NCBI GenBank assembly: GCA_002340325.1
Contig: DDLV01000097.1
Span: forward strand, 1 to 63,656
Direction of reading: 5' to 3'
DNA: 63,656 nt
Origin: Glaciecola sp. UBA2563
GTDB lineage: Bacteria; Pseudomonadota; Gammaproteobacteria; Enterobacterales; Alteromonadaceae
Below are positions 43,324-52,830 of the stretch, one piece after another. The translations under genes were made by a program, and so were the position numbers. How positions within the stretch are numbered: the first letter of the stretch is position 1; every line of letters starts with the position of its first letter. The notes beneath the pieces were generated by a model, which had not been told where the DNA came from, made no database searches, and worked only from the letters and a program-made list of their open reading frames with translations.

Positions 43324-44421
43324 ATGGGTAGATTAGGTGGAAGTGACAATCTTATTGGGGAAGCCAATAGTTTTTTAGAAATATTGGAACAAGTATCCCA
43401 ACTCGCCCCCTTGAGTAAACCTGTTTTGGTTATTGGTGAACGCGGTACAGGTAAAGAGCTAATCGCAGCGCGATTGCATTATTTATCGCAGCGGTGGGAT
43501 CAAAATTATGTAAAACTAAACTGCGCAGCGCTAAATGACAATCTTCTTGAAAGTGAACTGTTTGGATATGAAGCCGGCGCCTTCACAGGAGCTGGAAAAC
43601 GCAAAGAGGGACGCTTTGAATATGCAGACAACGGCACGCTGTTTTTAGATGAACTCGCGAATACATCAGCACTTATTCAAGAAAAACTATTACGTGTCAT
43701 TGAATATGGCGAATTTGAACGAGTGGGTGGAACGCGCACGATCAAAGTGAATATTCGACTTATTGCGGCGACAAATGAAGACCTACCAACACTTGCTGAC
43801 CAAGGTGAATTCAGAGCAGACTTATTAGATCGACTGGCATTCGATGTCGTTACAGTGCCGCCATTAAGGGAAAGAAAAGAAGATATCATGACGTTGGCTG
43901 AACATTTTGCAATTAATATGGCACGTGAGCTCAGTCATGAGTATTTCAGTGGTTTTAGCAAATCTGCGAAAGAGATATTAATGGGCTATGATTGGCCGGG
44001 CAACATTCGGGAACTAAAGAACGTCGTGGAAAGAGCAGTCTATCGAAACTCTGCGCATTTACCCGTCCATCAAATTGTACTTGACCCTTTCGAATCTAAA
44101 TACAGGCCAAGAACACGCATAAGAACAAAAACAACACCAGTTGCATCAGAAAAAGCAAACAAAGCGCCAGAATATGAGAGTGAATTACCTGTCGATTCAA
44201 GCGATTCCGTTCAAAATACGTCTATGCCTGACACACAACAGTTTCGATTCCCATTAGATTTAAAAAATGCATCGCAATCATTTGAAATCAATTTAATTCA
44301 ACAAGCGCTAGCTGACGCGCAGTTTAATCAGAAAAAAACTGCAGAGAAGCTCGGTTTGACGTATCATCAATTACGTGGATATCTAAAAAAATATAACCTA
44401 CTAGACGCAAATAAACATTGA
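43324..44421 (+). CDS. pspF: psp operon transcriptional activator
   Basis: A sigma-54 activator of about 365 residues. It has no N-terminal receiver, as usual for PspF. The AAA+ core shows Walker A GERGTGKE, the sigma-54-contact GAFTGA (YEAGAFTGAGK), Walker B FLDELANTS and the R-finger region. A long linker rich in S/T/P precedes the FIS-type helix-turn-helix (KKTAEKLGLTYHQLRGYLKKY). I take the ATG at 43324; a TTG 24 bases upstream is possible but unsupported. It activates the divergent pspA promoter, and PspA inhibits it. Confidence 0.93.
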   Translation: MGRLGGSDNLIGEANSFLEILEQVSQLAPLSKPVLVIGERGTGKELIAARLHYLSQRWDQNYVKLNCAALNDNLLESELFGYEAGAFTGAGKRKEGRFEYADNGTLFLDELANTSALIQEKLLRVIEYGEFERVGGTRTIKVNIRLIAATNEDLPTLADQGEFRADLLDRLAFDVVTVPPLRERKEDIMTLAEHFAINMARELSHEYFSGFSKSAKEILMGYDWPGNIRELKNVVERAVYRNSAHLPVHQIVLDPFESKYRPRTRIRTKTTPVASEKANKAPEYESELPVDSSDSVQNTSMPDTQQFRFPLDLKNASQSFEINLIQQALADAQFNQKKTAEKLGLTYHQLRGYLKKYNLLDANKH

Positions 44422-44512
44422 TACTAAATAACGATGTAAATATTCACACATGACCATGGGTTGGAATAGTTTCTTTAAATAACTTATCTAATTAACCGAA
44501 TGAAATAATCCA

Positions 44513-46165
44513 ATGAGAGATAGCCAAGGATTTAATTGTAGATTGGCGCTGCTTATGTATGGAGTTATCTTACTAAGCGGCTGTTCGCCAGCGTCGATTG
44601 ATAATGTGAATAATGCCTTTAGCTATTGTTCAGAAAGTAATCCCGGTAGCTTTAATCCTCAATTGGATACATCCAGCACAACCGCAGATGCTAGCGCACA
44701 CTTGATTTATGATCGATTGTTAGAGTTCAACCCTCAAAACGGCAGAATCATACCGGGCCTAGCTAGCAGCTGGAAGATCAGCGACGACGGTCTTGTATAT
44801 ACCTTTCAACTTCGCCGTGGCGTTGTTTTCCATTCGACGAATTATTTCTCGCCAAGCAGAAACTTTAATGCCGATGATGTTATTTTTAGTCTTGAAAGAT
44901 GGCGAAACCCCCAACATCCATTTCACGAAATAAATGGCGGCACCTACCCATACTTTGAAAGTATAGGGCTAAGTTCACGGATTAAACATGTAAAACGCAT
45001 TAATGGCTATCGCATTGAAGTGGAACTGTTTGAACCAAACAGTGCATTCTTGGCAAACCTTGCAACCGATTTTGCCGTTGTTTTATCTGCAGAATACGCC
45101 AATTATTTGAAAGACCAAGGAATGCCTAGCCAAATAGACAGAAAGCCAATAGGTACCGGTCCGTATCAATTTGTTTCATTCAGACAGAATCAACACGTTC
45201 GCTATCGGCGGCATCAAGACTATTTTTTGCCCAATGAGGGGCCAGAACAAATAGTATATGACATTACTCAGCGCAGTTCTGTGCGGATGGCAAAGCTCAT
45301 TACCGGTGAGTGTGACGCAATCGCATTTCCGTCACAAAGCGATTTATCCGTTATTGAAGAAAGAAAAGAACTGAGGCTGCTTGAAAAACCAGGACTCAAC
45401 ATTGGTTTTTTGGCATTTAACACACAAAAACCCCCGTTTGATAATCCGTTAGTCAGAAAGGCAATCGGACTTGCGATAGATAAAACATCAATTTTGGATG
45501 CTGTTTATCTCGGGCAGGCCATCAGAGCAAAAAGTTTAGTCCCATCTGCATCTTGGGCCTACGAAAGCAGTGCGCGAGAATTGGGCTATAACCCAGTTCG
45601 GGCAAGAGAAATTTTGCAAGAAGTTGGTCTACCTGACGACTTTGAACTGGATATTTGGGCAATTCCCGTCCGCAGGGCTTACAATCCCGACGCGCAAAAG
45701 ATGGCACAGCTTATACAGCGATATTTACGTGATATTGGCATTAAATCCAACATTATTAGCCAAGACTGGACGCTATTTCGGCAGAATTTATCACTCGGTG
45801 CCCATGATGCCGTACTTATTGGGTGGAATGCCGATAATGGCGACCCCGATAATTTCTATCGCCCTTTGCTTACCTGTGATGCTATTCCATTTGGTACAAA
45901 CCGCGCCATGTGGTGTAATCCCGAATACGATAGGCTAATTGAACTTGCGTTACTAAGTACAGACATAGATGAGCGACGTTTAATATATCATCAAGCCAAT
46001 CAAATTATCTTCAACGAGTATCCAATTATGCCGATTGCGCATGCCTTTCAATATCAAGCATTCCGATATGATATAGAGGGGATGCAAATAAATCCTTTTG
46101 GTAGTATTAGGTTCGATAATGTAAAAAGAGCAGAGTTTGGGACATTAGAAAATGTACAAAACTAG
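44513..46165 (+). CDS. sapA: SapA-like peptide-binding lipoprotein (SBP family 5)
   Basis: A 550-residue periplasmic binding protein. The lipobox LLSGC marks a lipoprotein. Family 5 motifs follow: CSESNPGSFNPQLDTS, LIYDRLLEFNPQNG, GLASSWKISDDGLVYTFQLR, then GTGPYQFVSF and NADNGDPDNFYRPL. SapA binds antimicrobial peptides and heme or putrescine in different species; the ligand here is unknown. It is the first gene of sapABCDF, 91 bp after pspF, and overlaps sapB by 14 bp. Confidence 0.92.
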   Translation: MRDSQGFNCRLALLMYGVILLSGCSPASIDNVNNAFSYCSESNPGSFNPQLDTSSTTADASAHLIYDRLLEFNPQNGRIIPGLASSWKISDDGLVYTFQLRRGVVFHSTNYFSPSRNFNADDVIFSLERWRNPQHPFHEINGGTYPYFESIGLSSRIKHVKRINGYRIEVELFEPNSAFLANLATDFAVVLSAEYANYLKDQGMPSQIDRKPIGTGPYQFVSFRQNQHVRYRRHQDYFLPNEGPEQIVYDITQRSSVRMAKLITGECDAIAFPSQSDLSVIEERKELRLLEKPGLNIGFLAFNTQKPPFDNPLVRKAIGLAIDKTSILDAVYLGQAIRAKSLVPSASWAYESSARELGYNPVRAREILQEVGLPDDFELDIWAIPVRRAYNPDAQKMAQLIQRYLRDIGIKSNIISQDWTLFRQNLSLGAHDAVLIGWNADNGDPDNFYRPLLTCDAIPFGTNRAMWCNPEYDRLIELALLSTDIDERRLIYHQANQIIFNEYPIMPIAHAFQYQAFRYDIEGMQINPFGSIRFDNVKRAEFGTLENVQN

Positions 46166-47183
46166 TTTCCGTTATCTGAACTTATTGTTTTTTACGCTGC
46201 TAGTGCTACTGACGTTTTCGTTTTTCTTACCTTATTTGTTTCCCGGCGATTTAATCTCGAATATGTCAGGTGTCACGCCTGCCACTGACGCACAAAGGGA
46301 CGCGCTTGAGCGTTCATTAAAACTTGACCAATCTATCTTTCATCAGTTTGGACAGTACCTAAAAAACATATATGAAGGAGAATGGGGCGTAAATAAAGTA
46401 ACTTTTTTGAGCATCAATAGTGAAGTTCGAGAGTTTTTGCCTGCTACGATAGAACTCGTATTCTATGCGCTAGTTTTAGCCATTTTTGTCGGTATTCCAA
46501 TTGGTGTTCTCTCAGGCATTAAGCATCACGGCATCTTTGATTTTACCACGGTTTCATTTTCAATTGCGGGTTACTCATTTCCTGTATTTTGGCTTGCAAT
46601 GATCTTTATTACCGTTTTTTGTCTGCAACTCGGTTGGTTGCCCACATCTGGACGTATCGATCTATTATATGACATCCCTACTAAAACGGGCTTTATAATG
46701 ATTGATATCGCGTTATCTGATGTCGATTACAAATCGCAAGCGTATCAAAATGCAATTTCACATTTGATTTTGCCGACGCTTTCTGTATCCATTGTCACCA
46801 TGGCAATATTTATTCGCTTTGTGCGACGAAGCATGATGGATGTTATGACAAAGGAATATATAGTTGCCGCAAAAAGCAGAGGGTTCTCTACTGCCCAAAT
46901 AGTCTTTAAACATGGATTGAAGAATTCATTAATCCCTATCCTTCCAATTTTAGCATTACAAGTATCGACCCTCATTACCAACGTTATGATCGTAGAAACG
47001 ATATTTTCATGGCCCGGTATTGGGAAATGGCTTATTGAAGCCATTTATCAACAGAACTACCCAGCGATTAGAATTGGCATGTTGGTGGTTTCGGTTCTGG
47101 TGCTTGTCATGACAATTTCAATTGAATTCTTAACGCGTCTATTAGACCCCAATAGGGAAAATGTTGAGCATGCAACGGTTTAA
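46152..47183 (+). CDS. sapB: SapB-like ABC permease
   Basis: A 343-residue permease with about six helices and the DppB/OppB-type domain: FSFFLPYLFPGDLI in helix one, FLPATIELVFYALVLAIFVGIPIGVLSG in helix two, then SYSF-like and IVAAKSRGFSTAQIVFKHGLKNSLIPI (the EAA loop that couples to the ATPase). ETIFSWPGIGKWLIEAI is typical of the family. It overlaps sapA by 14 bp and sapC by 23 bp. Confidence 0.92.
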   Translation: MYKTSFRYLNLLFFTLLVLLTFSFFLPYLFPGDLISNMSGVTPATDAQRDALERSLKLDQSIFHQFGQYLKNIYEGEWGVNKVTFLSINSEVREFLPATIELVFYALVLAIFVGIPIGVLSGIKHHGIFDFTTVSFSIAGYSFPVFWLAMIFITVFCLQLGWLPTSGRIDLLYDIPTKTGFIMIDIALSDVDYKSQAYQNAISHLILPTLSVSIVTMAIFIRFVRRSMMDVMTKEYIVAAKSRGFSTAQIVFKHGLKNSLIPILPILALQVSTLITNVMIVETIFSWPGIGKWLIEAIYQQNYPAIRIGMLVVSVLVLVMTISIEFLTRLLDPNRENVEHATV

Positions 47184-48063
47184 TCACTATCAAGAAGAGT
47201 ACTACCCATCGCCGCTAATGCATGTGTGGATCGAGTTTAAACGCTCACATATCGCGCTTGCCGGTTTTGTGATTCTATCCATCTTTATTTTTATCGCGCT
47301 TTTTGGCGATTTAATCGCACCGTTTGATCCTAGCCAGCAAAATACAAACGCCATTCTTTTACCCCCAAGCTGGGAGCCAAATGGCACTATAATTCATATC
47401 TTTGGCACTGACAGTCTTGGCAGAGATGTCTTTTCACGCATATTGTACGCCTGTCAAATTACCTTTGGCGTTAGTATCCTGATCGTTATGGTGGCCGCGT
47501 TTGTTGGGGTAAGTTTGGGCGTCGTTGCTGGATTACTAAGCGGCTTGCGTTCAAGTATTGTCAATCATTTGTTTGATTCAATCATGGCAATACCTACACT
47601 GCTTATCGCTATTATCATTGTTGCTATTTTGGGTACTGGTTTATCCAATGCAATGTTGGCCATAACACTTGCACTCATACCACAATTTGTTCATCAAACC
47701 AGAACGTTTGTAAAAACAGAACTGCAAAAAGACTATGTGATGTTGGATAAATTAGATGGTGCAAGTAGACGCAGAATATTTTTTAGCTCTATATTGCCCG
47801 GCATGCTCGAACTCATAGTTGTGCAAGCAACGCTTGCAATATCGATTGCCATTATCGACATTTCAGCACTGGGTTTCTTAAATTTAGGCGCGACAACGGG
47901 TATGACTGAACTTGGGCAAATGCTGTCACAAAGCCTCGATGTTGCCTATGTCTCGCCATGGCTAGTCACGCTGCCCGGCTTGTTTATATTTCTCATGGTG
48001 TTTAGTGTTAATATCGTGGGCGAAGGACTTCGTTCTGCGTTGCGAAACAGGCTTAAATTATAA
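47161..48063 (+). CDS. sapC: SapC-like ABC permease
   Basis: A 300-residue DppC/OppC-type permease. A cytoplasmic N-terminus (YPSPLMHVWIEFKRSHIALAGF) leads into the first helix, then GTDSLGRDVFSRILYACQITFGVSILIV, EAA-like FVKTELQKDYVMLDKLDGASRRRIFFSSILP, and the final helix FIFLMVFSVNIVGEGL. The start at 47161 or 47170 cannot be distinguished. It overlaps sapB and ends one base into sapD's start (TAATG). Confidence 0.92.
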   Translation: MLSMQRFNHYQEEYYPSPLMHVWIEFKRSHIALAGFVILSIFIFIALFGDLIAPFDPSQQNTNAILLPPSWEPNGTIIHIFGTDSLGRDVFSRILYACQITFGVSILIVMVAAFVGVSLGVVAGLLSGLRSSIVNHLFDSIMAIPTLLIAIIIVAILGTGLSNAMLAITLALIPQFVHQTRTFVKTELQKDYVMLDKLDGASRRRIFFSSILPGMLELIVVQATLAISIAIIDISALGFLNLGATTGMTELGQMLSQSLDVAYVSPWLVTLPGLFIFLMVFSVNIVGEGLRSALRNRLKL

Positions 48064-49085
48064 TGGCATTATTGGAAATCAAAAATCTCAGCCTCTATAT
48101 ACCGACTGGCACTGAACAAGTAAAAGCGCTTGATAAAGTAAGCTTGACCCTTGCTGCAGGTGAAATCAAAGCACTAGTCGGTGAATCTGGCTCGGGTAAG
48201 TCGCTCATCATTAGAAGTATAATCGGTGCGCTGCCTGAGACATGGTCTGTAAAAGCTGACAGGATCACTTATGATGGTCAAGACCTGTTAAATATGTCGC
48301 GCAATCAGCGACGGCAGATTATGCGACGAGACATTGCAGTGGTGTTTCAAGAGCCTACGTCTGCTTTGGATCCATCGGTAAAAATTAGCGCTCAAATACA
48401 AGAAAGTATCCCCGATGAATTCATCGATAAAGGTTTCATTTGGCAACGTTGGAAACAGCGCCAACAAATATCGATTTCACTGATGCACAAAGTCGGTATT
48501 AAAGATCATGAACGTTACTTGGATTGTTATCCGCACGAGTTGCCAACTGACATTAGTCAAAAACTTATGATTGCCATGGCGTTAGCGTCGGAACCGAAAA
48601 TTCTCATTACTGACGATTCAACACGAGGGATGGAGAGCACAACAAAAACGCAAATACTGAGATTGTTATCCAAGCTCAATAAAACAAAAAATTTGGCCGT
48701 TCTGTTTGTCAGTCACGACCTCTTGGCGGTCACCAATATGGCAGAAACGATGACAGTTTTGTATTGCGGCCAGACAGTGGAATCAGGCAAGGTCAAATCA
48801 TTAATGAAAAAACCACTGCACCCATATACGAAAGCATTGCTGGACAGTGCTCCAAGTTTTCAGGTATCGCTTCCACCAAAATCTGAACTCATCGCGTTAA
48901 AAGGCACGATTCCAACACTACAACACCTTCCAATCGGATGCCGCTTGGGCCCGCGCTGCCCAAATGCAAAAAAAGAATGTGTTGTGACACCCATACCTCG
49001 AAAAATTCATGAGCATCAATACAGCTGTCACTTTCCGCTGCATTTCCCAAATGTAAAAGGCCCTGATAAAGAGGTGCATTTGTGA
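48063..49085 (+). CDS. sapD: SapD-like ABC ATPase (degenerate catalytic site)
   Basis: A 340-residue oligopeptide-type ABC ATPase. Walker A GESGSGKS and Q-loop VVFQEPTSALDPS are intact. The ABC signature is degenerate: HELPTDISQKLMIAM instead of LSGGQ. Walker B reads LITDDST, so the catalytic Glu is replaced by Asp. The His switch (FVSHDLL) is present. The C-terminal oligopeptide domain has RCPNAKKECVV with Cys residues typical of OppD/SapD. It works with sapF, whose site is intact. Stop overlaps sapF start by 4 bp (GTGA). Confidence 0.9.
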   Translation: MALLEIKNLSLYIPTGTEQVKALDKVSLTLAAGEIKALVGESGSGKSLIIRSIIGALPETWSVKADRITYDGQDLLNMSRNQRRQIMRRDIAVVFQEPTSALDPSVKISAQIQESIPDEFIDKGFIWQRWKQRQQISISLMHKVGIKDHERYLDCYPHELPTDISQKLMIAMALASEPKILITDDSTRGMESTTKTQILRLLSKLNKTKNLAVLFVSHDLLAVTNMAETMTVLYCGQTVESGKVKSLMKKPLHPYTKALLDSAPSFQVSLPPKSELIALKGTIPTLQHLPIGCRLGPRCPNAKKECVVTPIPRKIHEHQYSCHFPLHFPNVKGPDKEVHL

Positions 49086-49876
49086 CCCCGATTCTGCAGG
49101 CGGAGAATATTGAGTATACGTTTAAATTCCGACCCAGCTTTTTTGCAGCTAAGAGTATTTTTGAATTAGGTCCGTTGAGCTTTTCATTGAATACAGGAGA
49201 AACGATAGCCATCATAGGCAATAACGGATCTGGTAAATCACTTATCGCCAAAACGCTCGTCGGCGCAATACAACCTCAGAAAGGCCAGATTTCTCTGCTT
49301 GGAAGTAACGAGAATCATGCAAACAAGAAAACTAGAACCAAAACTATTCGAATGATTTTTCAACATAATCAGTCGATAATGAATCCCGCATTGTCTGTGG
49401 GAAGCATGCTGCATCTCCCACTTAACCTAAATACATCACTTGGGTACTCGGCAAGACGCGCTAAAATTGAACAAACCTTACTGCAAGTCGGCCTGCTACC
49501 AGAGCACTATCATTTCTACCGAGATATGATGTCCGATGGCCAACAGCAGCGTGTTGCAATCGCAAGGGCATTGATACTGGATCCCAAGATCGTTGTCGCT
49601 GATGAACCATTCGCCGCACTTGACCCTTCTGTTCGCTCGCAGACAGTCAATTTAATCCTTAAACTGCAAAAAGAACTAGGACTTGCGTTTATTTTTATTT
49701 CTCACAATATGGGCATTGTCAGGCATATAAGTGACAAAGTCATTGTCATGGATAAAGGGAAGCTTGTCGAGCATGGCAATACGCAAGAGGTATTTAAAGA
49801 TCCTCAACACCCAGTGACAAAAAAATTAGTTGATGCGCATTTTAATCTTGTGTCTAAGCATTTTGAGAGTACGTAA
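49082..49876 (+). CDS. sapF: SapF-like ABC ATPase
   Basis: A 264-residue ABC ATPase starting with GTG at 49082, overlapping sapD's stop. It has Walker A GNNGSGKS, Q-loop MIFQHNQSIMNPAL, signature MSDGQQQRVAIARAL, Walker B IVVADEPFAALDPS and switch His (ISHNMGIV), all intact. It pairs with SapD to energise SapBC. The operon ends here; a hairpin terminator is at 50037-50066. Confidence 0.92.
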   Translation: MTPILQAENIEYTFKFRPSFFAAKSIFELGPLSFSLNTGETIAIIGNNGSGKSLIAKTLVGAIQPQKGQISLLGSNENHANKKTRTKTIRMIFQHNQSIMNPALSVGSMLHLPLNLNTSLGYSARRAKIEQTLLQVGLLPEHYHFYRDMMSDGQQQRVAIARALILDPKIVVADEPFAALDPSVRSQTVNLILKLQKELGLAFIFISHNMGIVRHISDKVIVMDKGKLVEHGNTQEVFKDPQHPVTKKLVDAHFNLVSKHFEST

Positions 49877-50036
49877 AAACATCTCACTATTGTTTTTATC
49901 TCCAAAGAGACTTTTAAAAGTCTGATAACAAATTGAACCCACTTCGATGTAGCTAGGCAAAGGATTTCACTTTTTGATTCACCTATTTCGTTAACCATCT
50001 GATTAAATTATATTTTTTATTTTCAATACGATTATC

Positions 50037-50066
50037 AAAAGTGCTTCAAGCACTTTTTCGATTTTT
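50037..50066 (+). terminator. intrinsic terminator downstream of sapF
   Basis: AAAAGTGC, TTCAA loop, GCACTTTT, then TTCGATTTTT. A second palindrome, AGACTTTTAAAAGTCT at 49908-49923, lies nearer the sapF stop. Apart from these and the promoter below, 49877-50147 shows no gene. Confidence 0.65.
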
Positions 50067-50072
50067 CCATTC

Positions 50073-50088
50073 TGGCACTAAACATGCA
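50073..50088 (+). promoter_or_regulatory. candidate sigma-54 promoter of the glycan operon
   Basis: TGGCACTAAACATGCA: perfect TGGCAC -24 element, then ATGCA at the right 10-nt spacing (consensus TTGCA). It lies 60 bp upstream of the DegT gene and directly after the sap terminator. Sigma-54 promoters are common in flagellar and surface-glycan loci. No activator binding site can be named. Confidence 0.55.
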
Positions 50089-50147
50089 TTTTACATCAGA
50101 TAGATGGTAATCATTTATACATACCTACAACCTCTCTGGAAAAATAG

Positions 50148-51281
50148 ATGGCAAAGACTAACGTCGTAAAATTGTATCAAAAAAATAGAGATCCTATTTT
50201 AGTCACGCAGCCATATTTGCCCTCTGTTGATAAGTACATGTTGCATCTTGGAAAGGCTTTTGATCGCCAATGGGTAACCAATTCGGGACCATTAGTCGGT
50301 GAACTTACTGCTCGTTTAAAAGATCTCCTAAACGTCAAATATTTGCTTTTGGTGAGTAATGGTACATCAGCGCTGCAACTAGCATATCGGATTAAAAGCC
50401 TAGGCAGGCAAAATGTCGTTACTACACCCTTTACTTTTCCGGCAACGCTTACCGCATTGAATTGGTCTGATGCAAACATACGTCTATGTGATATCGATGC
50501 TAAGACTTGGAACTTATGCCCAATTGCCGTAGAAAAAGAGATTAAGAAAGGTGGAGTAAATGCTATTGTTCCAGTAAACATCTTTGGAATGCCTTGTAAT
50601 ATGAGCGCCTTTGAAGTATTGGGGAAAAAATACAGAATCCCTGTCATTTACGATTCCGCACAGGCTATGCTTTCTAAGTTCCGTAAGCGTTCGATCCTTA
50701 AATTTGGAGATATACATTGCATTAGTTTTCACGCTACCAAGCTTTTTCATACAGTTGAGGGTGGTGCTCTCACATTCAAACATTTAAAAGATTTTGAGCT
50801 AGCGACGAAACTGATCAATTTTGGAATCGAAGAAAACGGAGAAGTCAACCATCCAGGTATTAACGCAAAAATGAGTGAATTTCATGCTGCGATGGGACTT
50901 TGCGTCTTAGACGATTTGCCAATGCTCGTCGAAAACAGACTCGAATCTATGCATATCTACCATCAAAAATTGAAAGACATCGTGCAGTTTCAAAAAGCTG
51001 ACTACGATTGTTTTGTGCCTCCCATGTACATCGCGGTTAAATTTGAAAGCGAACAACAGTTATTGCATGCACAATGCTTATTAAAACAGAACAACATCAT
51101 TGCAAGACGCTACTTTTATCCAGCAAATCACAAATTTATCAAAAATGAACACATGAGAGATTTGAAAGTGAACAACGAAATTACGGATAAAATTTTGTGT
51201 TTGCCACTTATGCATAATTTACCAAAGCATCAAGTCAACAGAATCACTCGCATTGTTTCTGAAGCCACTAAATTGGCCTAA
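50148..51281 (+). CDS. DegT/DnrJ/EryC1/StrS aminotransferase
   Basis: A 377-residue PLP enzyme that transfers an amino group to a nucleotide-linked 4-keto sugar. The GTSALQLAY substrate loop, VTTPFTFPATLTAL, D169 (IYDSAQAM) and the Schiff-base K198 (ISFHATKLFHTVEGGAL) are present. The closest named types are VioA/QdtB-like enzymes that make 4-amino-4,6-dideoxy sugars, but the precise sugar cannot be told from the sequence. It is the first gene of the plus-strand modification operon, after a candidate sigma-54 promoter. RmlA/RmlB-like precursors must come from elsewhere. Confidence 0.9.
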   Translation: MAKTNVVKLYQKNRDPILVTQPYLPSVDKYMLHLGKAFDRQWVTNSGPLVGELTARLKDLLNVKYLLLVSNGTSALQLAYRIKSLGRQNVVTTPFTFPATLTALNWSDANIRLCDIDAKTWNLCPIAVEKEIKKGGVNAIVPVNIFGMPCNMSAFEVLGKKYRIPVIYDSAQAMLSKFRKRSILKFGDIHCISFHATKLFHTVEGGALTFKHLKDFELATKLINFGIEENGEVNHPGINAKMSEFHAAMGLCVLDDLPMLVENRLESMHIYHQKLKDIVQFQKADYDCFVPPMYIAVKFESEQQLLHAQCLLKQNNIIARRYFYPANHKFIKNEHMRDLKVNNEITDKILCLPLMHNLPKHQVNRITRIVSEATKLA

Positions 51282-51358
51282 GCTGTGACAATCGCGTTAT
51301 TTGCTTAAAAAAACGCATTTTTTCGTAAAGAACCGTTTATCTGTAAAAGAATATAGAA

Positions 51359-52069
51359 ATGAACATCGCCATAATGCAACCCTACTTCATTCCCTATATC
51401 GGCTATTTCCAGTTAATTCATTCTGCCGACAAATTCGTAATTTACGACAACATACAATACACAAAAAAAGGCTGGGTTACGCGCAACAGACTGCAAAATA
51501 AACAACAAGCGTTTTTGGTATCACTCCCTGTTGAAAAATCATCTGATTTTGTCGATATCAATCAAAAAAGGCTTGCCGCCAGTTGGAAGAAAGATAGGCA
51601 AAAAATACGTAATAGGATTTCAAATGCCTATCGACAGGCCCCGTGCTATGAGAATGGCCAAGCGTTGTTTGATGAAATTTTACAATTTGATGACCCAAAC
51701 CTTTTTAATTTTATCTATCACTCAATTAAAGCGATATGTCATTACTTGGCAATTAACACTACTTTGATGGTGTCATCTCAAGTGAGCGCAAATGACCTAT
51801 TTAAAGGACAACAAAGAGTGATCAGCATATGCCAATCATTGAACGCAACTCAGTATCACAACGCCATTGGTGGTGTAAATCTATATGATCACAAAACGTT
51901 CTTATCTCATGGCATGAAGCTAAACTTCTTAGAATCAAGTCCACTGGCCTACCGACAGCTCGGAGAAGGTTTTATTCCCAATTTATCGATAATGGATCTA
52001 ATTATGCATGTAGAAAAGGATGAAATCGCAAGTTTACTGCAACAGTACAAATTAAATAGTGGTGATTAG
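51359..52069 (+). CDS. WbqC family protein
   Basis: A 236-residue protein with the WbqC signature: MNIAIMQPYFIPYIGYFQLI at the start, then DNIQYTKKGWVTRNRL, and LDL-type NAIGGVNLYDH. WbqC-like proteins sit in O-antigen and flagellin glycan loci; their reaction is not established. Its stop overlaps the GTG of the next methyltransferase by one base, so the two are coupled. Confidence 0.88.
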   Translation: MNIAIMQPYFIPYIGYFQLIHSADKFVIYDNIQYTKKGWVTRNRLQNKQQAFLVSLPVEKSSDFVDINQKRLAASWKKDRQKIRNRISNAYRQAPCYENGQALFDEILQFDDPNLFNFIYHSIKAICHYLAINTTLMVSSQVSANDLFKGQQRVISICQSLNATQYHNAIGGVNLYDHKTFLSHGMKLNFLESSPLAYRQLGEGFIPNLSIMDLIMHVEKDEIASLLQQYKLNSGD

Positions 52070-52809
52070 TGGAAGCCGACAGTATAGAAAACCTCGACCA
52101 ATACATTACCGCGTATCAAGGAAACAATCTTTACGATTTTGATAACGAGATAATACTAAATTGGTACCCCAAAAGGGTCATTAAAGCAGTGCCTAAAAGC
52201 GTTAACCAACGGATACTCGAGCTTGGATTAGGGCACGGGATCACAACGAGATTATTTTCAAAGACGTTCAAACATTACACAGTCCTCGACGGCTCTCGTG
52301 CTGTGATAGACAAATTCTTGCACGAATCACCAAACTTTGAGGGAGAAATCATTGAAACCTATTTTGAAGACTATCAAACAGATGAACATTATGATGTTAT
52401 TTTAATGGGTTTTATCTTAGAGCATGTTGAATCACCTGCCGTCATTTTGAAACACTACAAACCATTATTAAAACCTAATGGTCGCATTTTCATTGCTGTG
52501 CCCAATGCCGAAGTGATGAATCGACGGTTAGGAAACATTACGGGCGACCTTCCAAGTATATATCAACTCTCTGAGCATGACCGAATCTGCGGCCACAAAC
52601 GATACTATACATTAAACACACTCACCGCTGACATTGAACAGCAAGGTTTTAGGATTGAGAGCGCTGAGGGCATTTATCTTAAGCCGTTATCAACAAGACA
52701 AATGATAGGTCTGAACCTAGATGAATCATATATTAATGCGCTTTGCGAATTAGGCATATCTTATCCCGAATTAAGCTGTGCACTACTTGTCGAGGCATCA
52801 ATCGCATGA
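52069..52809 (+). CDS. SAM-dependent methyltransferase (class I)
   Basis: A 246-residue Rossmann methyltransferase starting with GTG at 52069. Motif I reads ILELGLGHGITTRL, motif II DGSRAVID, motif IV DVILMGFILEHVESPAVIL. It resembles the methyltransferase at 54475 in layout (both have an E/L-H-V/L-E-x-x-D/S-P-x-V/A segment and a long C-terminal domain ending YP-L), suggesting a duplicated pair. The likely role is O- or N-methylation of a sugar or its acyl group. It is coupled to wbqC. Confidence 0.87.
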   Translation: MEADSIENLDQYITAYQGNNLYDFDNEIILNWYPKRVIKAVPKSVNQRILELGLGHGITTRLFSKTFKHYTVLDGSRAVIDKFLHESPNFEGEIIETYFEDYQTDEHYDVILMGFILEHVESPAVILKHYKPLLKPNGRIFIAVPNAEVMNRRLGNITGDLPSIYQLSEHDRICGHKRYYTLNTLTADIEQQGFRIESAEGIYLKPLSTRQMIGLNLDESYINALCELGISYPELSCALLVEASIA

Positions 52810-52830
52810 TGGCAAAGAGACAGTAGCAAA

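Noticed and set aside
44513..49876. sap operon read as an oligopeptide or dipeptide (dpp/opp) transporter
   Set aside because: Gene order, position beside psp, the degenerate SapD and the short SapF point to sap, although the ligand is not proven.
49908..49923. perfect 16-bp palindrome AGACTTTTAAAAGTCT after sapF
   Set aside because: AT-rich centre and no T-tract. It could be an operator or an mRNA hairpin but nothing ties it to a protein.
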